Below are positions 1-13,978 of a DNA stretch of 64,000 nucleotides, piece by piece. The notes under the pieces were generated by a model. The model searched no databases and was not told where the DNA came from. It saw only the letters and a list, made by a program, of their open reading frames with translations. The stretch is from Raphanus sativus (taxonomy: Eukaryota > Streptophyta > Magnoliopsida > Brassicales > Brassicaceae), in assembly GCF_000801105.2 (NCBI RefSeq), contig NC_079512.1:38333848-38397847 (forward strand), read 5' to 3'. The position numbers were made by a program, and so were the translations under genes. Every line of letters begins with the position of its first letter. The stretch's first letter is position 1.

Positions 1-820
1 GATATTTTTTTATATTTTTGGTGTGTATTATGTCAAATCTATCTTCTTCTTCTTCTTTTTTTTTTGTATGGAATTGTAATTTTGTGGGTGGATATGTATA
101 CTACTAAATGCTCTGATGCATTTATCTACGTATCCTCCTTGGTTGTAGTTATTAATCGTAGGTTGCTAATACAACTTCACATTGAAACTTAAGTGTGTGT
201 GTGTGTGTGTGAAGAATCTTCCTAAAATTTAGAGCAGCATTGTCCCACACAAAAAAAAAACTCTGTTCTCGTAGAAGTTATTTATTGGTTTTACGGTCTG
301 TACATATTTTTCAGACCAAGGATTAGAATAAAGTTTGGGTACTTTCTGTGCAAATGAACTTCTCTCTAGTTGAAGCTGCTGTCACATTTCAAACTTAAGT
401 AGCTAAATTAAGAAAATGACCTCAATGTTTTGTGTGTATCATTAACTATTTGGATTTAAGCTTTGGTGTTTGATCTAGAACCTATGTTAGATAATCATCA
501 CTATACCATTTCTAAATAATCTCTACTCATTATTTTGTATGGATGATCGTAAAAATGTTTGGGTATCAAACTCTTACCAAGTGTTTGTAGGAGAGGAAGT
601 ATAGGTGAGAAAAGATTAGGGTCAGTCACAGATTATGCAAAAAAATTTGAGAACTATGAGAGCATGATAAAATAAACGAAGCCAGAAATAGAAACCATTC
701 CCTTCAATTAAGCAAACGTCTTCTCTTTTTCTCTTTCATTTTCCTTTGGTAAGCTTATATAAATAGATAGCCAAAGGAGCCAAAGTTTTTCTTGTTTTTG
801 TTCTCTCTCTCTCTCTATCT
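1..820. other. Intergenic DNA upstream of OXS3-like gene (left arm)
   Basis: AT-rich non-coding sequence with a short (GT)n tract near 193-212. It matches 47929-48756 in the right arm, where the (CA)n tract is longer (about 48533-48564). A CT-rich tract near 803-818, just before the start codon, probably belongs to the 5' leader. I see no gene. Confidence 0.6.
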
Positions 821-844
821 ATGAACTATGGAAAACATAAGTGA
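821..844 (+). promoter_or_regulatory. Overlapping upstream ORF of the OXS3-like gene
   Basis: The ATG at 821 opens a 7-codon frame (MNYGKHK, then TGA) that overlaps the main start codon at 828 in another frame. A scanning ribosome that initiates at 821 passes the main ATG and terminates at 844. Such overlapping uORFs usually lower translation of the main frame. The same arrangement is present in the right-arm copy at about 47905-47928. Whether the transcript includes position 821 is inferred from the CT-rich leader just upstream. Confidence 0.5.
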
Positions 845-1263
845 GCTGGTCGCTTTTGACATGGGAGGGCTAAGAAACAACCTTCCCAAAAAGTAAAACC
901 TGAAACGTTAATCTCATTGATTGATTGACTTGTTATAGCTAGATTTTTGGATTACCATTTTTGATATTGGATTTGTGAATGGTATTAAATAACAGGAGAG
1001 GATTGTCAAGGTTCTACTCGGGTAAAGCAAGATCATATGTTTGTATCTCAGATGTTAAATGCCTTGAAGATCTCAAGAAACCAACACATCCTCTTGACGA
1101 GGACGACGTTGATGATGCCTACAAGAAGAGGAAGAAGAAGAATAGGCAATCATCTTCATCTTCGTTTTCTGCAGCAGTTAACAGCAATGTTAATTATCAA
1201 AACTACCCGTGTCGTAGAGTCTCTAGTAGCACCCATTGTTCCACACCTTGTGTTGGTGCTTAG
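828..1263 (+). CDS. OXIDATIVE STRESS 3 (OXS3)-like small protein, left copy
   Basis: Two exons, 828-892 and 996-1263, with a GT-AG intron of 103 nt that splits a Lys codon. The spliced protein is about 110 residues. Exon 1 gives MENISELVAFDMGGLRNNLP and exon 2 opens with KRGLSRFYSGKARSYVCIS followed by VKCLEDLKKP. That block (basic residue, GLS-FY-GK-S and an LEDL-K motif) is the conserved core of the plant OXS3 family, nuclear stress-tolerance proteins linked to heavy-metal and oxidative stress. A lysine/arginine cluster and a serine run follow. The exon 1 frame alone stops at 895, so splicing is needed. An identical copy lies in the right arm at 47486-47921. The family call rests on the short motif only. 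The exact function is unknown. Confidence 0.72.
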
Positions 1264-2276
1264 TTTTTTTATCTTGTCTTTTTTCAAAACAGTTTCTTAA
1301 TTTACCACACCTTCACCAGTCCCCCTTTGGCTTAGTTTCTTAATTTCCTAATACTCAAACATAGATTTGTTCACTTCACATGCTATAGTTATGTTTGTCC
1401 AGAGTTCTTCCTTTTCATGCAGGTATGTTGTCTAGGCCAGAGTGTTTGTTGACCCCTTACAAATGTAAAANNNNNNNNNNNNNNNNNNNNNNNNNNNNNN
1501 NNNNNNNNNNNNNNNNNNNNNNNNNNNNNNNNNNNNNNNNNNNNNNNNNNNNNNNNNNNNNNNNNNNNNNTAAATTGTAGATGATGATCAATAGCATATA
1601 ATAAAAAGTACATGTGAATTACACCAAAAAAATGTACAGGTGAACAGAAAGGAATTGTATTTAGAACTTGGAAGTTATTTTTACCATCGTCATGACTTAA
1701 AATTTGGGTAAATGAGCAGGGAGGGAGGGATTCATATTCTCTTCATCCAACAAGCACTAAATATAAATACACAAATTTTCAAGATATAAACATAAGGAAA
1801 TAATTGCTTACAAAAAGAAACATAGGGAAATAATTGAGAGAAGACAGAGACAAATATATTTGCAACGAACGTTTCCACTATTGACGCAAGGAAGGAAGTG
1901 GAAGATAAAGAAGGAAAAAATAAAATAATGGACTTTGTACAACCCAACACGACGTTATTGCAAGTTGGGCCAATCTTATTGAACACCCAATGAGTTCGGA
2001 ACGCGTGAAGGTTACTCATTGGTTAATTTGCCTTGAATAAAGTTATCATTAAATGTCATAAATATCTTCCGATATCTCCGACATAAAAAGAATAAAGAAA
2101 GAAACCGAAAGGGATAAGAAGACATACACCTATACATACATACATACATACATTGAGTGTTGTTGCGTGTGTAATTAGTTAGAGATACATTCTTTCCCTT
2201 GGCCTTTAGGGTTCTATCTATTACTATATATTAATGCAATCCTTTCTCTGCTTTCATTCTAATCTCAAAATCCAAC
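1264..2276. other. Intergenic region between OXS3-like and RD19 (left arm)
   Basis: Non-coding apart from UTRs, and includes the assembly gap 1471-1570. The part from about 1330 onward is missing from the right arm. The last 200 bases should be the RD19 promoter and leader, including a TATATTA-like box near 2226. I see no other gene. Confidence 0.6.
1471..1570. other. Assembly gap (100 N)
   Basis: Exactly 100 N, a conventional placeholder of unknown true size. It lies in the intergenic region upstream of the left RD19 gene. Confidence 0.98.
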
Positions 2277-3721
<1,445 letters not shown>

Positions 3722-4597
3722 CTAAGCCAAAAAAGAGGCTTTCATTTAATAAATCTAGTGATTTGTCATTTGTGTGAGCGAGCACTCTTTGCCTTGACTC
3801 TCTGTTTCTCTCTGCTTTTTTTAAAAACAAAGATGGAAGTTTGTAAATAAATTGCATCCTCTTTTGAGCAAATCCATACTGTTGATTTTAACTTGTCAAA
3901 TAACACAATGACAGCTTTGGACAAAATGACTTAGTTCTTAACCCAGTCCATTAGAAAGATATGGAATTTCAAAAGTTTAACTATTGGGCTATAATATATA
4001 GCTCATAAGGCCTACTCTTAATTTCAACATTTGGGTTCCACAACACTTGATAACCTGCAAAGCTACCAAAACCACATCTAACTCTTCAGACATAGTCACA
4101 TAGATTCATCTCATAATACAGAACCGACAAATTTCAAAGATAGATAAAAGCATCACCAAAACTTACTTTTATTTATGTGACATAGATTGAGGTGTTGAAC
4201 TTTCGATCTCTGCATATGAATCAAACAACCAAAGTCGAGTATAAAACTATTTATTACTAAAGTAAAGGTCCCAAATCCTCACACTATTCGTCGTATCCAC
4301 ATTTTTTTTTCTTTTCTGAACACAACCACATCTCATTATTACTTATATCATTCCAAACAAACAAGAAATACACCACAACAAATGGGTTTTTGGCTCAAAC
4401 AAATCCAATCATCCCCCTCTCTTTACTTGTCTGTAAAAAATATCTGATCTCCAGACAGGCAAATAAATAAATATGGAGAGAAGGGGAGGAAAAAAATAAA
4501 TAAATAGAAACTTGGGTCTAGCTGGGCCTCTTTATATATACAGATGTGCAAATAGCAGAGAGATGAGAGATGGGGGAATGAATCATGAATATTCATA
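3722..4597. other. 3' region between convergent RD19 and VHA-a pseudogene
   Basis: AT-rich 3' UTR and intergenic DNA shared with 46296-47099 in the right arm, with several indels between the copies around 4430-4520. No coding potential beyond short shadow frames. Confidence 0.6.
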
Positions 4598-7500
4598 TCA
4601 CTCGTCTTCATTTGCGGTAAGAATGAAAGAGAAAGGAGCGAACTTGTAACCATCTCCTTCGTAGAATTTGTTCTGAAACTCTACCCAATGTAGACGCAGC
4701 GCGTGAAGGAACGCACTCAGTGTCTCCATCACCAGCAGCACTCCCACCGTGGCGAATACGAACACGATTAACCCAACGATCAGGATCAACCAATTGTTGT
4801 ATCTGTTTTTTTTTTTGTTTTTTAAATGCCAAAAGAGACGCGCCAAAGATCTATTAACTGATTTGCTAATAATGATTTAATTAGATCAAAGAAAGAGTGC
4901 GTGTGCATACCCCAAAGCAAGGAGGAGGACCTTCTCATAGAAGACTGACGATAGCTCTGAGTGTGCAAGACTGAACACACACACACACAAAAGAATCCAA
5001 TAGTGATATATATGTTTCTACTATTCGATAATTTGAGATATATACCTGAGAGCCCATAGACGCAGGTAAGAAGCGGTGTTGGAAACAGCTCCGAGCACAA
5101 ACTCTATGGTGTGAATCAGCTGATGCACAAATATTTCACTGAATTCAAACTCCTCATGCCCACGGGTTCCTCCGTTTGCCTCCACATGAAGACTCTCATC
5201 CGTCTCCTCAAGAGCTGCATATGACTGACCTTGATGCCTCTGGTGAAGGTAACCGTTTAGGACGACCCCAGCAAAGGATAAACAAAATAAAATTAAGAGA
5301 CCTTTATCTAGAATACTAAAACGGAAAAAGGATAAAAAATCTCACAGCTTCATGTTGTTTCTTCAAGATGAACGGCTTCGGAAGCAACATACATGGAACA
5401 GAAACAAGAGCCAGAAAGAGAAGCACCAGCTGGAAAAAATGAGGGGGAAAAATGGATTATGAGTAAATCTATACGTATGACATGTTTCTCTAGGAAGATG
5501 TCTTAACAGCAAAAATTAGGCAGATATGCTAACCTGCACTGTTTTCTGGTGTGGGAAAAGTTGGTTCTCCCCTAACTCATCGGTTGGGCTCAGGAACATG
5601 TAGATCATTACATGATACAAATCTGCTTGAGAGCCAGTGCACCATTTTATAATGATGAGGACCGAGAGATAGCCAAACAAGCTGTTCAAGAATATCATCT
5701 GGGGAATGAACTGGAACCTGCAAGCCCCTCATAGTTATAGACGTTGTCATTTGAAGTTAAAAAAAATTATCAACTGAAGCCTACCATATATTTACACTCG
5801 ATTTGAAGAATCTTGCATTGAAGTAGCTCATTATGATCCCCAGGTTCATTTGAGAAACTCCGAGAAGGATTGACATTTTCATCTTCAGCGAGTTCAGGAA
5901 CGGCAGCTCGCTGCGTGTACCATGCCACACAGGATCTAGACCAAATGGATAAGTGTCCCTCACCTTTATCAAACCAATTGTTGTCGCCTCGCTGAACATA
6001 GAGCATAAGAGTGGGGGGGAATTTCAGGACCGCAAAGTATATGCCTGCTACTAAAATTCTTTTCTATTTTTGTAAATCTCAATTTTAAAAACTAATTTGC
6101 ATACCTGCATGAGGCATCACGGCAATCATAGGCTGAGGGAGCAAACAATGGGTATGGAATAGAGAAGAACTCGTTGTAGATTAAACCAGTGTATATTGAG
6201 AAGAGTGACATGATGACATCATCATTATGACATAACGACCACCAAAAGCCATTTCCATAATGTCCCCAAGTTTCTGTTGCCAAGACACAACGGTTGAAGA
6301 GTTCGCAAGAATTCAATCTCGTGCTCTTAAGTCAAAAATAGGCAACATTAATTGGGGTATCATCACCTGGCTGGCCAGTTTCTTTTCTTTCACTATCAAG
6401 TACATGGTTGAAAGAAGCAAGCATATTCCATGCCCCCAATCACCAAACATAACAGCGAAAAGGAAGGGGAAGGTGACGATTGTGAATACACCAGGATTAG
6501 CTTCCTGATACTTGGCCACACTGCAAAGTGGTGATCATGGGAGACTGATCAGAGGAAGCTAGTACAGGACTAAATGCAGTCTATAACACATTTTCTTATA
6601 ATACCAAGGCTATATCTCATATTTCCTAAACTGAGTCAAAAGCTCCAGATAAAAAGTGAAAGACACTTACCCATATGCATCAACAATTTCCTGGATTGCA
6701 GAAGTAAATTTGTTTGTGCGGAAATAAGTTGGTGGCAGCTCTTTGGTCCTCAGCACCTGGAATATTGATCCAACTTGAGAATTGGAGTCAACTGCGGCAC
6801 GCTTTAATGCATTTTGAATCTGCACAAACAAACCTTATTCTACTTAAGTATTCTCAAACAACCAAAACCAGTAAACTCACTGTCACGGTGTCACCCGATA
6901 TAATATTCAAATACAATTGGCAGTGAACAAAACGAACAACTCACTTCGTTTGATGCAAAGACAGGACTCCAGCCCTCGGCCACAAGGCACTTCTTAGTCA
7001 CATCAAGACTAAGCATGTTCAAAGTATGATAGATAGCTTTCTCTTTGCGCACCTGCAATTGGTAAACATAAACTTGGCTTCAACTTGAATGGTTTAGAAC
7101 AGACGGGTCAACACAGGCCGCTCAACATCGATCTACCCAGAATAATACCTTGAGGTTCCACAGCTCAAATTTATCTCCAATGGTCTGCAATAAAATGTTA
7201 CGGTGACCTAAACCAGCATCTATGGTGGTTTTAAGCTCTGTTAATCGACCTGACACCTGAAATGGTGTGAAAGAATTAAACATGGTTAGTCATCATTATA
7301 TGGACGCCAACCAACTTCAAAACTAACAGTCACATAATTTCAGTAATCAAAACATCATGATCTCATGCATTAGCTTTTACTGGAGACTTGAGTACCAGCG
7401 AATACCCAATATTTTGTTGTCATCTATAAGACTATAAGTCATGTCCAAAGAAAGAACCATAAAGGGAAGTAAAAAGGTTTATCGCAACAACAACAAATAA

Positions 7501-8922
7501 AAAAAAGAAATATGGAACGTTGGCGCACCTATCAGCAGGAACATTCACAAGAAAGGTGATAATACGTACCTCAGTTATCATTTGAGCTTGTTTTCCAAGG
7601 TCTTCGCTGAAAGGATAACGATTGGCACCAAAAGCTTCACAAATTTTAAGAATTTTGCTTTTTGCTCTTTCCCCGGAATAGAAGACAACAAAAACATTTT
7701 TCTCAACCTGCATTTATTTTAGAGTTAAAAGGTAAATTTCGAACAGAGATAGAAAAGTAAATTTGTTTGTAAAAGGGATCAGCATTCCACATGTTGAACG
7801 AACGAACTGTAGGCTCTCTAGATCAAAAAGACAAAGGAGCTAGCAGTTGTATGTTTAAGAGAGAAGCAGAAACAAATAACCTTCTCTCCAGAGTTGGGAT
7901 CAATGACGGGGTCCTCAAGGACAGTCTGTCGAATAAAGACGTTGCCCCTAGTAGCACGGAATAGAATCCTCTCAAAGACCATCGACTTTTCACGGGGTAC
8001 TAATCCGGTGAGAAATCCAAGCTTAACTTGCTTTGACGAATCAGTAGACTTGTCCTGTTGAAAAGGAATTATAATTGTAAGTATTAGTGACTAAACAAAT
8101 AAACTATATATAAAGAAAAAAGAAAAAGAAAAAGAAAAAGAAAGGGTAGCATGGATGGTACTTGGAGCAACAAAGGAGCCTCGAGCAAATCTTCACCAAC
8201 TTGTTGTGAATCAATCTCTCGCTGTTGAGCGGCAGCACTTGTATGAGCAGAAGAAAAGAAGTCACCAGCCTAAAAAGATGAGAGATTCAGATGGATGACA
8301 TTTTGAAAGGCGTAAACTAAAAAAAATAAAATGAAAACATGTAGGTAGTACCTTCTCCAGGACCAGTTTGTACTCGATAAGTTCATTATAGGAACGCTGT
8401 AACTTGTCATTATTGGCATTAATTTCAATAAGTTCAGCTTCGAGCTCTCCAAGCTTTACCTGAGAAGGAGAAAGTAAATATCAGTTAAAAAAAAAAAAAA
8501 AAACGGAATGGGAAAAAGAAAAGCAGGTAGTGGAGTTACCTCGACATCGTCAAGGTCAATATGAGTTTGATTCAGGAGGGTGGTGGTCTGCTTGGGGAAA
8601 ACACCAGCTTTAGACATACATTTGATCCTTGAAGAAACGAATCTTACGTGACATCTCTCCACATCTTTTTATCTAAAAAAGAAGATTGATCACAACAATT
8701 GTAACAATCTAATAAGATTGTATCTATCATCATCAGATTAGTAAACATTACCTGAGCAGCATAAGTACGTCGAAAAGGGCTCTTCTCTGAATTGAGCTGA
8801 GAAACAATTTTATCAATTATGAGACTGACTAGTAATAAATATCATTTCATAATCCAAAACATGTGAAAACCAAACGCCAAAGGAAAAGGCTTACGCACGT
8901 CTTTGAATTGGACGAGGCCCAG
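4598..8922 (-). pseudogene. VHA-A3: Vacuolar H+-ATPase subunit a, broken copy (left arm)
   Basis: Reading on the minus strand, exons encode most of the roughly 820-residue V-ATPase subunit a. Visible blocks run from LGLVQFKD through the cytosolic half ([19 protein letters not shown]) to the membrane half ([22 protein letters not shown]) and the C-terminus [17 protein letters not shown]. It best matches tonoplast VHA-a3/a2. Three lesions are visible. The first is the absence of the start codon and roughly the first 43 residues: the first exon part (8899-8922) is preceded by an in-frame TAG and by Helitron-flanking DNA. The second is a 4-bp insertion near 8613-8620, after the codons for FFKDQM. 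The third is an extra 8 bp near 6207-6226, in the exon before [11 protein letters not shown]. The third lesion and the N-terminal loss are shared with the right-arm copy, so they predate the duplication. Confidence 0.88.
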
Positions 8923-8987
8923 CTAGGTTGAGATCCGCGCAAGCGTGAGATAAACATTAAAAGGATCAATTAAAATTTAAACATACA

Positions 8988-9360
8988 CTAGATCTTGACC
9001 CGTCCAACCGGGCGGGTATTTATTTTATGTTTTTAATTTTTTATTTATAAATGATATATTTGTAATATTTAACATAAATTTATATTGAAAATTAATATTT
9101 GTAGTTATAATAAAAATTAAAAGTTTAAAAAATATTTTGATATAAATTTTAAATTCCTAATTAAAATAATATAGAGATGGGTCATAATTTTTTCCAATTC
9201 CAGAATCTTAGCATTCTTAATAATAAATAAAATATATAAACATATTTGAAATTAAAATAAATTTGTTAAAAAAAAATCTTATGCTTTATTTCTATAGTTT
9301 GTCCCGTGGTCGTATAAATATTTTCTTTCACTTCAATTTTTTTCTTTGTTCTAATGATAA
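8988..9360 (-). mobile_element. Non-autonomous Helitron, 3' part (left-arm copy of 41370-42281)
   Basis: The minus strand ends at 8988 with CTAG followed by host T (8987). Upstream is a GC-rich imperfect hairpin (ACCCG ... CGGGT, 5-bp stem), the usual Helitron 3' terminus. It is the same element as 41370-42281, whose 5' part is missing here because the assembly breaks at 9361. After the gap the sequence does not continue the element. Confidence 0.7.
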
Positions 9361-9460
9361 NNNNNNNNNNNNNNNNNNNNNNNNNNNNNNNNNNNNNNNN
9401 NNNNNNNNNNNNNNNNNNNNNNNNNNNNNNNNNNNNNNNNNNNNNNNNNNNNNNNNNNNN
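9361..9460. other. Assembly gap (100 N) at inner edge of left arm
   Basis: Exactly 100 N. The matching place in the right arm is a (CA)n(TA)n microsatellite (about 41879-41910), which may explain the break. It is also the point where similarity between the arms stops. Confidence 0.98.
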
Positions 9461-9572
9461 TGTACCTGAAAAAACTAACTATATATGTTGTAAAAATTTA
9501 AAGTAACCTAATGTTTTGACGTCTTAATTTTAAAAAAAATAGAACTTAATATCATAACATCCAAAACAAATA

Positions 9573-10102
9573 TCCTATATAATAAATTTAATAAAATAGT
9601 ATGATAGATACTACTATGTATAAAGTTTACTAAAACAATAGGATTATATTATTTAAAATAAATAAATCCCGTAAAATACTAAAATGAGATATGTTAAAGT
9701 ATATTTTCTTAAACACAACATGTAAATATAATTATTTTAGTCATATTTATTTTCTATAATATAAATAAATAAAATTTAAAAATGTATTATATGCAAAATG
9801 TTTAAATTAAAGAAAACAATATAATTTGAATGGGGTTCTCTATTTGAGTATTTCATATTTTTATTTTATTTTACCTAACTTGAAAATATATTAGTAAGTA
9901 ATAAAAATCAATAACAAAGTAATTTTTTTTTAAAACCATTATATATTAATAATACTGAATAAGAAATATAAACAATAATATGATATAGTAATACAATATA
10001 TAACACTAAAATAGAAATTATATATTTAAAACATTTTTAATAATATAAAATATATTTAAAAAATATAAATATATCCGCACGAACGTGCGGGTTAAAATCT
10101 AG
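9573..10102 (+). mobile_element. Probable non-autonomous Helitron
   Basis: The 3' end is convincing: a perfect 7-bp hairpin CCGCACG-AA-CGTGCGG at 10075-10090, then GTTAAAATCTAG ending at 10102, followed by T. The 5' end is a guess, A|TCCTATATAATAAAT at 9573, chosen because it resembles other Helitron starts here and is preceded by A. The interior is AT-rich with no coding capacity. The true 5' end could lie inside the gap at 9361-9460. Confidence 0.5.
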
Positions 10103-11103
10103 TTTCTTTGATTAAAGCTCACTCGTTAGAACCGAGATCAGCCTAGTTCGGCTGGGAATTTAGTTCGGATCCGCTCCATTTGACTCGCTGCGAAACAGAT
10201 GCGTATCAAAAAAATTGGATGTGGATGGATAGAGGACGAATGTGGGATGAACGTTTAGGATGCAAAGTGGATGAGAATCAATCATTTCAAACTACTGATA
10301 TCCGCTAATCTTATTTATTAGTTATTATAAGTTATTCTTATTTTAATTCTAACTATAAATATGATATAATATAAAAGAATATTAAAAAATATTTTTAAAA
10401 TTTTATTTTTATTTCTATAGTATACTATACATATTAAGTAAAAAACTATAAAAATATTTTAATTATTATGATTTCATGTAACATGTGGATAACCCGCTTG
10501 AGTTTTCGGGGCAAATATAGATTTATGAAATTTTATCTACGGGTTACATGGTTTAATTTCTTTTTAAACTGTCAATTCTCCTTGCAGTACTATTCTTTAC
10601 TATGATTTTGGTGATCCCAATCTACTTTAATTTCTATTCTACTCTTCAGTATGCAAGTATAACACTCTGACCGTTTACGGTTTATAGGTCATCTACGTCC
10701 GTTTTTCGGCTCGTGGACCCAATCCGTTTCAACTGTGGTGCATTAATTTTTCCAAAGCCCATGAAAGTTTTGTTACTGACCCTGCTTTAGGTTCACTTAC
10801 ACGCTATCACGAATCATTTTTAGATATATCACATATCCTTTCATATTCCAACTCAAACACGTTTAACTTTGAAGTTTTAAACGGATGTGTAACGGAAAAA
10901 TAATTCAACTTTGATGACATAGATATCCAAATCAATTTTCTCAATTCTTCACAACTCGGAATGTTACAATAAATCCAATAAATCCATAGTGCAACTGTTC
11001 ACTATCACCATTTTGATGCTAATGTGAACGATTTTACTAACTTTTCTGCAGTTGTCTTGCTACTCTCTAATCTGCTCGGCTTTAGTAGAGATCATAAGTC
11101 TAA
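10103..11103. other. Intergenic DNA between two Helitrons
   Basis: AT-rich sequence with a somewhat less AT-rich stretch near 10130-10290 and 10660-11100. I see no gene or clear repeat. The last base, A at 11103, is the left host flank of the large Helitron. Confidence 0.45.
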
Positions 11104-11149
11104 CTAGATTTTGACCCGCGCGCCCGCGCGGGTTTTATCTTTCACTTTT

Positions 11150-12820
11150 CGACTATAGATATTTTGTTTTTAATTATTGAATGTACCCGCATTTTGTAAA
11201 TAATATACTTCGGTATATAGTGTCTCTTTTGTAAACATTGTTTCTTTTCCGAACCTTTTTCTATACATTTTCTAATCAACATATTTATTTAGAAATCCAG
11301 ACGCACGGTTTGGGTTTGCTAAAACGGAGGGGGGGGGTCGGTTTGATTTATATTAGTTTTGTTAGGCCTCATCTTGCTTTGCAAACAACGTGTAGTATAT
11401 TAGTTTTGTTAAACGAATTGATTTTACCACTGAAATGCACAGTAATTTTAAATTGGTTTTTATTGAAAAAGTTAATATAGTGTTTATAATATATTTATTT
11501 GAATATAAATTTCAAACAAATTAATTCAAGTAAATAATTTCCAATATTAAAAAAATTCATTTATTACATAGCAGTGTGACATATTACAACTATTTAAATT
11601 CAAAAATACTTGTAAAATAATATAGATGGTCAGAAAAATTTTTTTTGTAAAAATATAAAAACATCAGTATTTTAAATTTTGAGTCTTCATAGTATACGTT
11701 TTACTAATCAGTTCTTTAGATGTAATGTATTAGTATAGTAATATAAAGAACTATTTTTTTTTCCAAAAAAAAAATTTCTATACTTTGCTTCCTTTTTGTC
11801 GGTGCCTCATAAAGAACTATTCATCTCCTCTGTTCATCTCTTGAGACGTTTTTATCATAGTCACATCGATTGAGCGATCTTTATGAGAAAACGATGATTC
11901 AAAACAAACACTGATACTAATCCCAACATCTTCTTCTTCTTCTTCCTCTCACTCTTGTTTTACCGGTCCAAAAGCTTCCTTCGATTGTAATTCAATCTCC
12001 TACGAATCAGTCTCTGTTCCTCTCCAAATCCGGTCATCCAATTCAAAATGGTACTTATGCTTTTATATATTCGATTTAAACTCCTTTCTATAGGATCTGA
12101 GAGTCTAAGCCTTCTGATACCCAAGTAGCCCCAAAAAGTTTTGCATGTTAGAGTATACATATATCAGAGGATCGTTTATGAGATTTGGTTACTTTGATGG
12201 ATTGATTTTTTCTTTGTTTCATATTTATATTTATATATATATTAAATATGCGAAATCATTGTAGATTGGTAGCTGGAAACATCAACAGGCAATGGAAACA
12301 GAGGATGATGAATGAGTGAAGATGAATGGAATAGCGTGTTGAAGATGGATCTTCTCATATAATATACAGTTCATAATGAAACAAAAACTCGAAATTTAGA
12401 CTCCAGTGACCCGGAATCAAGGATCTGAAGGTAAGTATTTTTTTATAAAAAGATAAAGACTCTTCTGCTTAGACTTTCTAAATAATGCTTCTGTGTTTTG
12501 GTTCGGCAGGTTAAAATCTAATACCAACAAACGTATTCCATAATACAGATCACAAATTTATACAATGCAGATCATGAGGAACTGGAACCAAACACGGTTA
12601 GTAAACTCCATGATTTGAGTATTTGTACATCAAAGTGTTGTAGATTAAGCTGTTGTGATAATTATTAGCAATATAATTTTTTATCGATTAAAAATATAAC
12701 TTAAACGAATTGAAGTTAAAAACAAAGCGAAATTCATAAAAAAAAATGGAAATTCGAAAACGAACATGAAACAAAACCAGAACAACAAACTCGGTATATC
12801 TAAGATAACCCTCACATAAC
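11150..12820. other. Non-coding 3' interior of the large Helitron
   Basis: Mostly AT-rich sequence with no convincing coding region. Around 11815-12060 the composition becomes gene-like (TC-rich leader-like tract near 11930-11950). Short exon-like stretches with GT/AG-like borders occur near 12265-12600 on the plus strand. I cannot match them to a protein. They may be remnants of a captured gene. Confidence 0.35.
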
Positions 12821-12825
12821 TAATA

Positions 12826-13487
12826 TTACTTTCTCTTCTCCGTTATGTTGTTCTTAACACATAACTTTTTGGATGTAGAGTTCATTTCCTTAAGATCAGC
12901 ATCTACTTCCTTACGTTTAGAGAAAGGTGTTGAAATGTCTTCAGATGAGCTCTCTTTGGTATGATCAATCAAAGGAACCTAAGAACATAAATATTTTTAG
13001 GCCAATACAATCTCATTAATATATCAGTGCAGTTATAAAATAACAAACTTGATACCTTGCAGGTGTTATCCTCCGATTTGGTGACAATGGAATCAGCTGT
13101 GATGAGTATCTTGAATTTGTGGCTGGTTGGTCTGTATATACCAGTAGCTGAGCAAATTAAGAAATTTTCGAGGTACCTCCATTGACCAACCTGCAATTTC
13201 TTAACACGATCAAGGAAGAGGCTCTTACAGGTACACTGTATCTGGATTCCCTACAATAACAAATAATCGTACATTGATTTAATAGAAATATAAATTTATA
13301 GAAAACAAATAGTTTTAGAAGAAAGACATACCATCTTATCTTCGAGTATGAATTCGAAAGTCTCTTCTCCATATTTGCTTGAGTGGTGTGTCCACGAATG
13401 AAGAACTTTGACTTCAACCTTCCAAGTATTCTTATAGGGTTTGATATTGTTCAAGAAAGTCACTTTGTCGTTTGTAACCATAGCCAT
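12826..13487 (-). CDS. Miniature RPA1-like protein (single OB fold plus basic tail)
   Basis: Three minus-strand exons, 13332-13487, 13056-13250 and 12826-12978, join in phase through GT-AG introns to give about 167 residues. Exon 1 (NNIKPYKNTWKVEVKVLHSW) and exon 2 (QVGQWRYLENFLICSATGIYRPT) match the first two exons of the larger RPA-like gene at 22480-24785. Exon 3 (STSKKLCVK ending KRK, then stop) matches that gene's last exon. The middle OB folds and zinc ribbon are missing, so this looks like an internally deleted derivative whose frame survived. RPA1 family proteins bind single-stranded DNA, and Helitrons of plants often carry RPA-like genes. The start could also be 13496 or 13481. Whether it is expressed is unknown. 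Confidence 0.6.
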
Positions 13488-13978
13488 AGTTATCAAATTT
13501 TTTTATCGAGAGCTGTGGAGGAATGTAGGTTATATAGGGAGGTGGCTAATCTAGGTTATAAGGAGTGATTGCGTGCGAATATGCTCTGCGGATATTCTGA
13601 TCTTAAAATTATTCATATATATAGCATATATTTTGTAAAATATTTCGGATTAAAAAATCTTTTTGTTATATTGTTTTTGCAGATTTAGGTAACTACTTAT
13701 GGAGGCATTGACATCTTTTAAGGAGATCACGAAGTAATAAATTAAATAGAGTTTGGAGATATATGGTCCTATGAATAAAAGACGTGGTAAGGAAGTTTAG
13801 TTTAGAAGATTACATTAATAATATATTGGAAATAATATAAATGTTTATTGGGCCTCATAGTTATAGAGTTTTAGAAAATCCATTAGGGTGGCTGTTACAA
13901 TTGTTTTCCGGGAACAAACCAACAGCTTTTTGTGACCGACGAAAGAACTCTTTCTTGTCTCAGAAATAATTAGATGAT

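Noticed and set aside
1395..1613. Open frames on both strands across the first N gap
   Set aside because: Most of each frame is N; there is no evidence of coding on either side.
7432..7713. 93-codon frame (and its right-arm twin at 43144) as a separate small gene
   Set aside because: It is a VHA-a exon that reads on into the following intron.
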